DNA of 44,578 nucleotides from the NCBI GenBank assembly GCA_013538855.1, contig JABXJS010000134.1, positions 1 to 44,578 of the forward strand. The letters run 5' to 3'. Both the position numbers and the translations under genes were made by a program. Shown one piece after another: positions 1-7,756 of the stretch (positions are counted from its first letter, which is position 1; every line of letters starts with the position of its first letter). The notes below the pieces were generated by a model that had not been told where the DNA came from, ran no database searches, and saw only the letters and a program-made list of their open reading frames with translations. The DNA comes from Herpetosiphonaceae bacterium. Lineage in GTDB: Bacteria > Chloroflexota > Chloroflexia > Chloroflexales > Herpetosiphonaceae.

Positions 1-507
1 CAGCCGAGCCGGGTGCCCTTTGGGCGGCGCTGCTGCCAAGCGACCGCTCGCCAGGCGCAGACACCGCCACCGTCCACTCCACGACGGCAGCGAACGGGCA
101 CTGTCAGCGGTGGCGGTTCGACCAAGCAGCACTCAGCGCCCAGCGTAGCCTGCGAGCCGCTATCTGTTGGATGCTAGGTCGGGCTGCGCCGCCACAGCTC
201 AGCCGAGCAGCGGCATGGTTGGAGCCGACAGGCTGTGGCGAGAGCTGGTCCGACCGCGTGTGTGGCTGCCATGAAGCGAGCGTGCGGGATGGCACCAGCG
301 CCGACTCTGCACACAGAAAAAGGAGCGCTTAACCACAGCGCTCCTTTTCTCAATCTGACTGCGCTTGCCGCACCAGCCTGTGCGCGTGAAACAGACACAG
401 CAGCTTCAGCGCTGTGCTGCACGCGGGCACACAGCCGTCAGCACCATCCATGGATCAGTCGCCGCACACGACCGCGCGCACAGAAAGGGCCGCCCAAGCA
501 GCGACGC
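1..507. other. gene-free left edge
   Basis: No convincing coding frame is seen on either strand; open frames here are Arg/Ala/Pro-rich, typical of shadow frames in GC-rich DNA. The stretch holds a 9-bp inverted repeat (ACCGCCACC at 63 with GGTGGCGGT at 109), a terminator-like hairpin at 315-350, and near 252-265 a motif (CTGGTCCGACCGCG) that recurs in the gap at 8.8-9.0 kb. Confidence 0.5.
315..350 (-). terminator. intrinsic terminator for the small membrane protein gene
   Basis: A 12-bp perfect stem (AAAAGGAGCGCT paired with AGCGCTCCTTTT) closes a 7-nt loop. Read on the minus strand it is followed by TTTTTCTGTG, so it fits rho-independent termination about 160 bases after the stop of the minus-strand gene at 508. 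The plus strand also ends in TTTTCT, so it could work both ways. Confidence 0.7.
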
Positions 508-1050
508 CTAGCGCGGCGGAATGGGCGCGCCTGGCGGCAGGCCGTACTGGCCCAGCAGCACCTGCACAGCCTGCGAGCGCGTGTCCATCAGGCGGATGGG
601 GCTGGCGACCGCCGCCGACGAGTGGGCGATGGTCGTCACCGATGAGAACCACCAGCGCGCTGGATAGACGGCACGAATCTCGTAGCTGAACAGTGCGATC
701 GGCGGCATGAAAACTGGTTTGATCAGCAGGCCGCCCTGATAGACTGTGACGCCAAGCAGCGGGCCGCTGAAGTTCAGGCTGCCGAGGCGACCGCCGCAGC
801 GCGTCGTAGCCAGCACCGCGCCGCCGCTGGCCTGGAGCTGCTGGACGGCGCGCTGCCGCTCGGCGGGCCGCGAGCGGTACAGGAAGCGCGGGAACACGAG
901 CGCAAAAAACAGGTAGCCAAACGCCAGCAGCGCCAGCGGGTGCGACACAGCCAGCGGCAGCAGCGGCGGGCGACCGCTAGCAAAGACCAGAACGTTGGCC
1001 ATGCCCAGCACAGCCACGCCAGCAGCAATGAGGCCAAGCAGCGTTTTCAT
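508..1050 (-). CDS. small membrane protein, function unknown
   Basis: This 180-residue protein has two hydrophobic helices in its first third (about residues 4-26 and 33-54) separated by a short Pro/His-containing turn. A basic stretch (YRSRPAERQR) follows, suggesting the rest lies in the cytoplasm. The C-terminal 120 residues look like a small beta-rich domain with repeated GG and VYQGG-type turns, perhaps a PH-like fold; I do not recognise a family. The start is supported by AAAGGTG seven bases upstream of ATG. It lies 104 bases downstream of the methyltransferase gene on the same strand and may be co-transcribed with it. A terminator follows. Confidence 0.65.
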   Translation of the reverse strand: MKTLLGLIAAGVAVLGMANVLVFASGRPPLLPLAVSHPLALLAFGYLFFALVFPRFLYRSRPAERQRAVQQLQASGGAVLATTRCGGRLGSLNFSGPLLGVTVYQGGLLIKPVFMPPIALFSYEIRAVYPARWWFSSVTTIAHSSAAVASPIRLMDTRSQAVQVLLGQYGLPPGAPIPPR

Positions 1051-1154
1051 AGCGCACCTTTGCGACGAAAGCGCACAGCAGATCGACGGCCGCTCTGCGG
1101 GCGGACGCTGCGCGCCGGGAAGGATCAGCGCACATTATAGGCTGAATTTTCTGC

Positions 1155-1943
1155 TCAGGGTAGCGGCTTGCGGGCGCGGACGTGCAGAAAGTAGGCGACG
1201 ACCTGGGCGTCCTGAAGGGCCGGCTTGGCCTGCACAACGGCGTCGGATGGGCGCGGCTCGGCGAGCTGCTCGATGCTGAAGCCGGTGGCGACGAGCAGGT
1301 TGAGCCAGGCGCTGAGCGTGTGGGTGAAGCGCGGCACCTGAAACTGCGCGAGATCGGCGGTCAGCGCGGGCGGGGCGTGAAAGATCCACTGCTCGATCTC
1401 GCCGCTAAGCTGGCGGAAGTAGTCGCCGACCTCGATGGCGTAGGTGCGGCCGTCGTCGCCGCGCAGGTTGCGGCGATGCGGCGTGCTAAAGCAGGGGTGG
1501 GTGATGGAGAACTGGAGGAAGCCGCCGGGCCGCAGCACGCGGAACGCCTCGGCGAGCGCCAGGTCGGTCTCAGGAATGTCCATCAGGCTCATGCAGGCGA
1601 TGGCGAAGTCGAAGCTGGCGTCAGCGAAGGGCAGCTCGACGGCGCTGGCGACGCGGTAGTCGATGCCGAGCGGCTGCTGCTGCTCTAGCGCCTGGGCGGC
1701 GGCGATGAAGTCGGCGGCGATGTCGATGGCGGTGACGTGGGCAGCGCGCTGGGCCAGCAGGCGCGTGTTGTGGCCCTCGCCGCAGCCGATGTCGAGGCCG
1801 CGCAGCCCGGCGACCGGCGGCAGCAGCGCGAAGAAGGCCGGCGTGTTGAGCCAGTCGCGGTAGAGATCGTAGCCAGCGCGGGCGAGCAGCGTCCAGGCGC
1901 GGGCATTGGCGTTCCAGAGCCGCCCAACCTCGGTGTGGTCCAT
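1155..1943 (-). CDS. class I SAM-dependent methyltransferase
   Basis: A 262-residue enzyme with the Rossmann methyltransferase fold. Motif I is LDIGCGEGHNT (about residues 50-60), followed by the acidic end of strand 2 in VTAIDIA, motif IV-like FADASFDFAIACMSLMDI, and the post-motif LRPGGFLQFSITHPCF. This is the Methyltransf_11/UbiE-like group, whose members methylate small molecules or quinones; the substrate cannot be told from sequence. GGGAGG sits seven bases before the ATG. A probable promoter lies at 1983-2011. The gene is alone or leads a two-gene unit with the membrane protein downstream. Confidence 0.85.
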   Translation of the reverse strand: MDHTEVGRLWNANARAWTLLARAGYDLYRDWLNTPAFFALLPPVAGLRGLDIGCGEGHNTRLLAQRAAHVTAIDIAADFIAAAQALEQQQPLGIDYRVASAVELPFADASFDFAIACMSLMDIPETDLALAEAFRVLRPGGFLQFSITHPCFSTPHRRNLRGDDGRTYAIEVGDYFRQLSGEIEQWIFHAPPALTADLAQFQVPRFTHTLSAWLNLLVATGFSIEQLAEPRPSDAVVQAKPALQDAQVVAYFLHVRARKPLP

Positions 1944-1982
1944 ACTAGGTCCTCCCTCGTGCTATAGAATTGATGGAGGAGG

Positions 1983-2011
1983 ATTATAGCAAGGTACGAA
2001 GAATTAGTCAT
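1983..2011 (-). promoter_or_regulatory. sigma70-type promoter of the methyltransferase
   Basis: On the minus strand ATGACT and a perfect TATAAT are separated by 17 bases, about 40 bases before the start codon. The -35 box overlaps the end of a 41-codon reading frame. Confidence 0.45.
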
Positions 2012-2129
2012 TCAGCTGCCGCCAGCGCCGTTTGACTGCACGAGCGGTATTAGGGTCATCAATGTACGCGTTGAGTTTAAGCACAAATTCTTGACGCTTT
2101 GAAGGTGATAAAACAACAAGATGCTGCAT
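2004..2129 (-). CDS. 41-residue small ORF or gene remnant
   Basis: ATG-to-TAA frame of 41 residues beginning MQHLVVLSPSKRQEF and ending RRWRQLND. Its composition (Leu/Val/Lys/Arg mix, no Ala/Arg/Pro shadow bias) looks like genuine protein, and the DNA is markedly more AT-rich than the flanks. The same frame is open for seven codons before the ATG, then meets a TAG. No ribosome-binding site is visible. It may be the 3' end of a decayed gene that arrived with the adjacent DNA methyltransferase, or a real microprotein. I do not recognise the family. Confidence 0.35.
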   Translation of the reverse strand: MQHLVVLSPSKRQEFVLKLNAYIDDPNTARAVKRRWRQLND

Positions 2130-2316
2130 TAGCCACTCATATTTGTAGCACTATGGTAAGCGAGAAACGTATACTATTTAACGTTGTATGCGTCACAGAG
2201 ACAGGCGGTTTGGGGCACAATCCCATGCCCCACGAAGAGTTGCACCATGCATCCAAGATGTGGGACGTTTAAGGCTAAACGGGATTAAAAGTATGCTGGT
2301 CTTCAAGGAGGGTGGA

Positions 2317-3360
2317 TTGAACGTGATTGATCTTTTTAGCGGGGCGGGCGGGCTATCAGTGGGGCTAGCGGCGGCGGGCTGGCAGATTGCGCTGGCCGTT
2401 GAGAATAATCGCTATGCCTGCGCAACATACCGCCATAATCATCCACACACGCCGATCCTTGAGCAAGATATTTGCAGCGTAGATTTCGCCCCATGGCGCG
2501 GAAACGTCGATCTCGTTGCTGGCGGGCCGCCCTGCCAGCCCTTTTCTGTGGCTGGACATCAGCGCGCCTCCGCCGATGAGCGTGACTGTGTGCCGCACTT
2601 CATTCATGTAGTCGCGACTGTGCAGCCCAAGGCGTTTCTGATGGAGAACGTGGCGGGCTTAGCGACACTACGCAACAAGGTATATTTACACACGATCATC
2701 AAAGATTTTCAAGATTTAGGCTACGTGGTCACCTATGCGGTGCTGGATGCAGCACACTATGGCGTGCCACAGTATCGACGCCGCCTGATCATAGTGGGCA
2801 TGCGGGAAGCAGTATTTATTTTTCCTGCGCCAACCCACGGCCCAGGCACACACCAGCCATTGGTCACAGCCCGCACAGCGCTCGCAAACGTACCGCCAAG
2901 CACACCGAACCAAGCCATTGTCACCTATGCTAAAAAGCCTGTTCTTCGACCTAGCCCATATGCTGGAATGCTCGTTAATGGCGGTGGTCGGCCGATTAAC
3001 TTAGACGAGCCGTGTCAAACCATCCCCGCATCCGCAGGTGGAAATCGCACCCCCATTGTTGATCAGACAGGCATTTTTGCGGCATACCATCAGTACTTGT
3101 TGGCTGGTGGGAAGCCGAAGCAAGGCGTCGTGCAGGGTGTGCGCCGCCTAACGGTGCACGAGGCAGCCCGGCTCCAAGATTTCCCCAGCGACTATACGTT
3201 CATTGGCCCGACTAGCGCCCAGTATCGCCAGATTGGCAATGCTGTGCCTTCAGGTCTCGCCCAAGCAGTCGGCGCACAACTTATGCTGGCGCTCAGCGAG
3301 CCACAACGCTATCAGCACCAACGCACCAAGCCCCCGCTCGAACAGCTAGCAATGCTCTAG
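2317..3360 (+). CDS. DNA (cytosine-5-)-methyltransferase
   Basis: C5-cytosine methyltransferase of about 347 residues, a normal length. Family motifs appear in order: I, IDLFSGAGGLSVG at the extreme N terminus; IV, GGPPCQPFS with the catalytic Cys near residue 73; VI, MENVAG; VIII, QYRRRLIIVG; X, QIGNAVPSG. The target-recognition region (about residues 190-280) does not reveal a specificity. I place the start at TTG 2317, because AAGGAGG lies five bases upstream and the product then begins N-VIDLFSGAGG as in relatives; the upstream ATGs at 2188 and 2293 lack ribosome-binding sites and would add an atypical tail. No restriction endonuclease is recognisable beside it, so it is an orphan or part of a decayed system. 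GC content is lower than in neighbouring housekeeping genes, which suggests acquisition. Confidence 0.93.
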   Translation: MNVIDLFSGAGGLSVGLAAAGWQIALAVENNRYACATYRHNHPHTPILEQDICSVDFAPWRGNVDLVAGGPPCQPFSVAGHQRASADERDCVPHFIHVVATVQPKAFLMENVAGLATLRNKVYLHTIIKDFQDLGYVVTYAVLDAAHYGVPQYRRRLIIVGMREAVFIFPAPTHGPGTHQPLVTARTALANVPPSTPNQAIVTYAKKPVLRPSPYAGMLVNGGGRPINLDEPCQTIPASAGGNRTPIVDQTGIFAAYHQYLLAGGKPKQGVVQGVRRLTVHEAARLQDFPSDYTFIGPTSAQYRQIGNAVPSGLAQAVGAQLMLALSEPQRYQHQRTKPPLEQLAML

Positions 3361-3432
3361 TTAAACGCACCCAAACGTGTACAGCACCTACGCCACGATG
3401 AGCAGCTTTGGCTAGGCGATACGCAGCTGCCT

Positions 3433-3460
3433 TCGACAGCCGCTGAATTTCTTGTATAGT
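3433..3460 (+). promoter_or_regulatory. promoter of the beta-helix gene
   Basis: TCGACA (5/6 match to the -35 consensus), a 16-base spacer and TATAGT (5/6 match to the -10) lie about 45 bases before the start codon. Confidence 0.5.
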
Positions 3461-3504
3461 TAGCGCATGAAGTGCGCTCTATGCTTGTGTTTGGGAGGTT
3501 TGAT

Positions 3505-5280
3505 ATGCGCAGATTGATTGGGCTGCTGGCTGTACTGGCGCTGCTTACGGCACTTAGCCCCGGGCGGGTCACGGCATTTAGGGCAGCTGGGACCGGTGCC
3601 AGCATCGCGCTAGCTCAGCGAGCGGCCACAGCAGCAGGCGCTGGCTGCAAGCCCTCGCTGGTGGTGGACGCGCCACAGGGCAACCACCGCTACGCCAGCG
3701 CCGCCGATGTGGCCGCTATTCCACAGGCCAATGTTGGCGACTACATTGTCGATGGGCGCAACACGCCCAACGCAATCTACATCACCACCGCAGCAAACTT
3801 CAACAACTCGCCGACGCTGGGGCCAGGCGCGAAAATCCTGATCAAGGGCGGCACCTATGATGCGATCTACCTGCATCTGCCCAACGTCCACGGCAGCGCC
3901 AGCAGCCCGGTCATTATCACCAACTACGACGGCCAAGTCGCCGCCCGCAAGCTGACGATCCTCGGCGCAAGCAACTTTGTGCTGACCGGGCGCTACAATC
4001 CCTCGGCCAAGACCGGCGATGTAGACTTCCAGGGCTGGGAGAGCAGCGCCAGCAGCTACCAGGGCCAGTTTGGCTTCGACATCCGCAACGCCTGGCAAAA
4101 CACCAATGTCAGCAGCTTGGCCATCGGCGGCGACGCCACCAGCTACGAAATCGAGTACGTCGAGGTCGGCGATGGCGGCTTCGCGGGCATGCTGCTCAAG
4201 ACCGACAGCGGCAGCGTGGACATGGAGCACGTGTCCATCCACGACAACTACATCCACGACTCGGACGGCGAGGGCATCTATCTTGGCAGCACGCAGCCCG
4301 ACCCGCAGCACCAGTTTCGCCATCTGCGCATCTACGACAATGTGATCGCGCGCGCCGGGCTGAACACGCTCCAGGTAGGCCAGCTGGCCGAGGATGTGCG
4401 CATCGAGCACAATGTGCTGATCATGGGCACGCTCAACTGGAAACATCCCTTTGGGCTGTACCAGGATCAGGCGGTGCAGTTTGGGCTACGGCGCGGCGGC
4501 ACCATCTTCCGCAAGAACATTATCGTCGGCGGCGCAAGCTGGCTCGCGATCGCGTTTCTAGCGCCGAAGGATGGCCTGGCGCTTGATCCAAACGACCCAT
4601 TTGTCTTCGAGGACAATCTGCTGCTCGGCAGCCGCAGCCAGGGGGCGGCCTACTTCGAGAGCCGCGGCGACCCGGCCACGCCGCTGATCGTGCGCAACAA
4701 CTATGTGGGCGCGCTCAACGGCGACTATGGGCTGGTGTATCCAGGCAGCTCGATCTCGGCGAGCATCCGCTGGGCGGCCTACAATGGCATCACGCCGACG
4801 ATGAGCGCCAGCGGCAACCGCTTCGACGCCAGCGCCACGCAGCCGTATGTGCAGGCCGGCGGCAGCGCGCAGCTGGTGGCCAGCGACAACGTCCAGGGCA
4901 GCGTGCCCCAGCCGCGCTTCCACAACTTCATGGAGCTGCCGCCCAGCTTCGACTACCGCAGCATCGAAAAGTGGAACGCCAGCATCGGCATCGGCGACAA
5001 CAGCGGCGCGCCGATCACCTACGCCAGCGGCGCGCTGGTGATGCACAACGGCTTTCTCTACCGCTCCAAGCAGGACGGCAACACCAACCACATGCCGCAG
5101 AGCGCCTCCGACAGCTGGTGGGAGCTCGTGACCTTCGCATCAACCGGCGGCCCGTGCATCCCCGACGACGTGCGCCTGCCCAGCGATGACTTCTACGCCC
5201 AGCAGGATATCGGCCTCTCGCGCAAGATTCTGCCGCCGCTCAACGCCGCCGCCGTCTACCTGCCGCGCCTCCAGCGCTAG
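3505..5280 (+). CDS. secreted right-handed beta-helix protein with C-terminal CBM5/12-like module
   Basis: About 591 residues. An N-terminal signal peptide (MRRLIGLLAVLALLTALSPG, probable cleavage after VTA) targets it for export. The body (about 60-430) is a parallel beta-helix of the pectate-lyase-like kind, shown by recurring Asn-rich coils such as IHDNYIHDSDGEGIYLG, LRIYDNVIARAG, RIEHNVLIMG and IVRNNYVGAL. Near residues 486-545 a short Trp/Tyr-rich module (WNAS..., YASGALVMHNGFLYRS..., WWEL) resembles chitin/cellulose-binding CBM5/12 modules. This suggests a polysaccharide lyase or glycosidase acting outside the cell, but no catalytic site can be assigned. The start at 3505 is chosen because GGGAGG lies just upstream and the signal peptide begins there; an in-frame ATG at 3472 is less likely. 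It has its own promoter and terminator. Confidence 0.75.
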   Translation: MRRLIGLLAVLALLTALSPGRVTAFRAAGTGASIALAQRAATAAGAGCKPSLVVDAPQGNHRYASAADVAAIPQANVGDYIVDGRNTPNAIYITTAANFNNSPTLGPGAKILIKGGTYDAIYLHLPNVHGSASSPVIITNYDGQVAARKLTILGASNFVLTGRYNPSAKTGDVDFQGWESSASSYQGQFGFDIRNAWQNTNVSSLAIGGDATSYEIEYVEVGDGGFAGMLLKTDSGSVDMEHVSIHDNYIHDSDGEGIYLGSTQPDPQHQFRHLRIYDNVIARAGLNTLQVGQLAEDVRIEHNVLIMGTLNWKHPFGLYQDQAVQFGLRRGGTIFRKNIIVGGASWLAIAFLAPKDGLALDPNDPFVFEDNLLLGSRSQGAAYFESRGDPATPLIVRNNYVGALNGDYGLVYPGSSISASIRWAAYNGITPTMSASGNRFDASATQPYVQAGGSAQLVASDNVQGSVPQPRFHNFMELPPSFDYRSIEKWNASIGIGDNSGAPITYASGALVMHNGFLYRSKQDGNTNHMPQSASDSWWELVTFASTGGPCIPDDVRLPSDDFYAQQDIGLSRKILPPLNAAAVYLPRLQR

Positions 5281-5288
5281 CCAGCCAG

Positions 5289-5319
5289 CAGCGCGCTCCG
5301 CTACGGCCAGAGCGCGCTG
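5289..5319 (+). terminator. hairpin after the beta-helix gene
   Basis: A 9-bp perfect GC-rich stem (CAGCGCGCT with AGCGCGCTG) and 13-nt loop begin nine bases after the stop codon. There is no strong U-tract (TCTCG follows), so termination may be partial. Confidence 0.55.
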
Positions 5320-5351
5320 TCTCGATCAATGCAGTCAATGTGATTCTTCTC

Positions 5352-5378
5352 TTGACATGCATAATAAATAGCTATAAG
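5352..5378 (+). promoter_or_regulatory. promoter of the ATPase/RloB operon
   Basis: A perfect TTGACA and TATAAG are separated by 15 bases, inside an AT-rich stretch that contrasts with the GC-rich surroundings. It lies about 60 bases before the ATPase start. Confidence 0.45.
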
Positions 5379-5436
5379 CTGGTTTATGCGGAAAATTCGC
5401 AAAAATCAACCTTTCAGATAGGAAAATGGTGTTTTT

Positions 5437-6744
5437 ATGCTGATCGAGTTTAGCGTCGGCAACTATCGCTCCTTCAAGGATGAAGTTACGCTGAGCATGG
5501 TAGCGGCCAATCTCACATCGAAGAACAAGGAGCTTGACACAAGCAATGTGATCGCCGTTGATCAGAAGCTATCGCTGCTGACCAGCGCAGCGATCTACGG
5601 CGCGAACGCTAGCGGCAAGAGCAACCTGATCGCCGCCATACGCTTTATGCGCACTTTTGTGCTGTCATCGTCTCGTGAGACGCAAATTACTGATACTATC
5701 GCAGCCGAGCCGTTTCGGCTCAGCACAGCGACTGAGCACGAGCCAGCAACATTTGAGATGGTGTTTCTGCTGCAAGGCACGAAGTATCGCTATGGCTTTG
5801 CGACCACCACAAAGCGCGTGGTTGACGAATGGCTCTACTATGTGCCAACAACACGCGAGGCGCTGCTCTTTGAGCGGAAGCTTGATACGATTGAGGTTAA
5901 AGGGAATTTCAAAGAGGGCCGTGGCTTAGAGGAGCGCACGCGTCCGAATGCGCTGTTTCTCTCGGTTGTCGCACAGTTTAATGGGCAAGTCGCAACACAG
6001 ATATTACGTTGGTTTCAACGCCTGAATGTAAGTTTTGGCATCAGCGAAACGCACGATATGCTTAATGCGCTTACGCGCTTTGAAAATGAAACGCTTCGAC
6101 CTAACATCGTCAGTTTTGTACAACAGCTCGATCTAGGTATCAGCGATATTCATATTCAGCGCTCAACGATGAAACCGCCCAAACTACCACACGATGCTCC
6201 AGAAGATATTAGATTATTTTTTGATAACCTTGAGAAAGCCGAAGCTGAGCAGATTTCAATCTTAACGCGGCACCGTAAATACAATGAAAACAATGAGCCA
6301 GTTGAATGGATAGACTTTGAACTAGATGAAGATGAATCTGAAGGAACACAAAAGATTTTTGCACTTGCCTACCCTATTATTCATACATTACGGTATGGCA
6401 CAATTTTGGTTATTGACGAGATAGATGCACGTTTACATCCATTGATAACATGTGAAATCATTAAATTATTCAACTCTGTCGCTACAAATCCACATAAAGC
6501 ACAGTTGATTTTTACAACTCATGACACGAATTTATTAAGCACCGATATGTTACGTCGTGACCAAATCTGGTTCACCGAGAAAACTCGTCAAGGTGCAAGT
6601 CAGCTCTACTCGCTCGCTGAGTATAAGTATAACGTGCGCAACGATGCAGCGTTTGAAAAAAACTACATTGAAGGCCGCTACGGTGCGATTCCTTTTATTG
6701 GTGACTTTAGTCATTTACTTAGTGAGGCTGCCAACAATGGCTAA
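5437..6744 (+). CDS. AAA15/OLD-like ATPase, RloA/AbiLi type (anti-phage module)
   Basis: A 435-residue ATPase of the SMC-like AAA_15/AAA_21 group. It opens with the typical MLIEFSVGNYRSFKDEVTL, has Walker A GANASGKSN near residues 54-62, and Walker B ILVIDEIDARLHP near 325-337, followed by the switch segment LIFTTHDTNLL. The central part is helical and charged. This family pairs with a small TOPRIM/RloB-like partner in AbiL, RloAB and PARIS-like defence systems, where the ATPase senses phage proteins or DNA ends and controls the effector. Here the partner follows with an 8-base overlap. The 6.1-6.7 kb part is much more AT-rich than the host DNA, a sign of transfer. The ribosome-binding site is weak (AGGAAA, 12 bases away); a five-codon frame (ATG at 5426) overlaps the start. 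Confidence 0.85.
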   Translation: MLIEFSVGNYRSFKDEVTLSMVAANLTSKNKELDTSNVIAVDQKLSLLTSAAIYGANASGKSNLIAAIRFMRTFVLSSSRETQITDTIAAEPFRLSTATEHEPATFEMVFLLQGTKYRYGFATTTKRVVDEWLYYVPTTREALLFERKLDTIEVKGNFKEGRGLEERTRPNALFLSVVAQFNGQVATQILRWFQRLNVSFGISETHDMLNALTRFENETLRPNIVSFVQQLDLGISDIHIQRSTMKPPKLPHDAPEDIRLFFDNLEKAEAEQISILTRHRKYNENNEPVEWIDFELDEDESEGTQKIFALAYPIIHTLRYGTILVIDEIDARLHPLITCEIIKLFNSVATNPHKAQLIFTTHDTNLLSTDMLRRDQIWFTEKTRQGASQLYSLAEYKYNVRNDAAFEKNYIEGRYGAIPFIGDFSHLLSEAANNG

Positions 6745-7405
6745 AAAACGCGCATCATCGCGGCGCACAGAGGCTGGCTACCGCCAGCGCAACGTAGATG
6801 TACGTGAGCCAGAACAGCGCTTCCTGATCATCTGTGAGGGCGAGAAGACCGAGCCGAACTACTTCAAACGCTTCCGCGTTCCAAGGAAAGTTTTGCCGGA
6901 TGCACAAGGCATCGGCAAAGGAAAAAATCCAATCGAGCTAGTTGAGCTAGCTCGTAGCAAGCGCGCTGAAGGCGACTACAACCAAGTCTGGTGTGTGTTT
7001 GACCTTGATGATATTCCAGCAGATATATTCAATCGGGCAATTGCTTTAGCTCAACAGTACAATATCAACGTTGCCTATTCAAATGAAGCATTCGAGCTGT
7101 GGTATTTGCTTCACTATGATCTGCATACCGCTGCTATAACACGGGATCAATACTGTACTAAGCTAAGTCACAAGCTTAAACGACCGTACAAGAAAAACGA
7201 CTCTTCGCTCTTTGATGTGTTAGAAGACCTGCAAGATCAGGCCATCAAATATGCAACGAAGCTGCTTGAACAACACCAAACTAGTGCAACTAGCGGATCG
7301 AAAAAAGCAGCAGGCCGAATAATGCCGTCGAATCCAGCCAGCCTCAATCCCTCGACAACAGTGCACTGGCTTGTGGAAGAGCTGCGGAAGCATAGCCGAC
7401 CATAG
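6737..7405 (+). CDS. RloB/AbiLii-like protein, probable defence effector
   Basis: A 222-residue RloB-family protein. After a basic N terminus (MAKKRASSRRTEAGYRQR) comes the TOPRIM-like signature LIICEGEKTEPNYF with its conserved Glu, then an acidic motif VFDLDD and the family motif SNEAFELWYLLHY. These fit a metal-dependent TOPRIM nuclease-like fold as in the second subunit of AbiL and, more distantly, AriB of PARIS. The start ATG overlaps the ATPase stop (ATGGCTAA), so translation is probably coupled. A long frame starting earlier at 6557 is rejected because it would overlap 60 codons of the ATPase. A strong terminator follows. A nuclease or tRNase-type toxic activity is inferred from relatives, not seen. 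Confidence 0.85.
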   Translation: MAKKRASSRRTEAGYRQRNVDVREPEQRFLIICEGEKTEPNYFKRFRVPRKVLPDAQGIGKGKNPIELVELARSKRAEGDYNQVWCVFDLDDIPADIFNRAIALAQQYNINVAYSNEAFELWYLLHYDLHTAAITRDQYCTKLSHKLKRPYKKNDSSLFDVLEDLQDQAIKYATKLLEQHQTSATSGSKKAAGRIMPSNPASLNPSTTVHWLVEELRKHSRP

Positions 7406-7438
7406 CCACGCGGGAAGCTCTGGGAGCTTCCCGCATGG
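7406..7438. terminator. bidirectional terminator between convergent operons
   Basis: A perfect 11-bp stem, GCGGGAAGCTC with GAGCTTCCCGC, closes a TGG loop; beyond one mismatch three more pairs extend it to 14. TTGTTT follows on the plus strand. It separates the RloB gene from the minus-strand acetyltransferase gene whose stop is at 7449. Confidence 0.85.
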
Positions 7439-7448
7439 TTGTTTAGCG

Positions 7449-7739
7449 CTAGTCGACGAGGCTTTGGTACTCGGGGTGGCGCTTGATGTAGCCGGCGACG
7501 TAGGGGCATAGCGGCAGGACGCGCAGGTTTTGTGTCTTGGCGTGCTCGAGGGCGATGTGGGCCATCTGGCTGGCGATACCCTGGCCCTCGAACTCGACCG
7601 GCACCTCGGTGTGGGTGAAGACGATCGTGTCGCCGCGCAGCTGGTACTGAATCATGGCCAGCTGGTCGTCGATGTGCGCCTCGAAGCGCGGCGGATGGGC
7701 CTCAATATTATTAGTTACGTCAACAGTGCGCTTGCTCAT
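7449..7739 (-). CDS. small GNAT-fold acetyltransferase (NATD1/YjdJ type)
   Basis: A 96-residue single-domain protein of the Acetyltransf_CG group (NATD1/YjdJ), half the length of usual GNATs. The family signature is clear: IQYQL... for the first strands, TEVPVEFEGQGIASQMAHIALEHA as the acetyl-CoA pyrophosphate loop region (GQGIA), and the C-terminal LCPYVAGYIKRHPEYQSLV. Substrates of this family are not established. The ATG follows AAGGAG at good spacing. It lies 17 bases downstream of the CDGSH protein gene and is almost certainly co-transcribed with it. Confidence 0.88.
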   Translation of the reverse strand: MSKRTVDVTNNIEAHPPRFEAHIDDQLAMIQYQLRGDTIVFTHTEVPVEFEGQGIASQMAHIALEHAKTQNLRVLPLCPYVAGYIKRHPEYQSLVD

Positions 7740-7756
7740 AGATGCTCCTTGAAACG

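Noticed and set aside
5426-5443. Five-codon leader ORF overlapping the ATPase start
   Set aside because: Position is suggestive of coupling, but such a short frame arises easily by chance and no conservation can be judged here.
6557-6736. Longer RloB reading frame starting inside the ATPase gene
   Set aside because: It would overlap the ATPase by 188 bases; the ATG at 6737 gives the family's usual N terminus and coupling.
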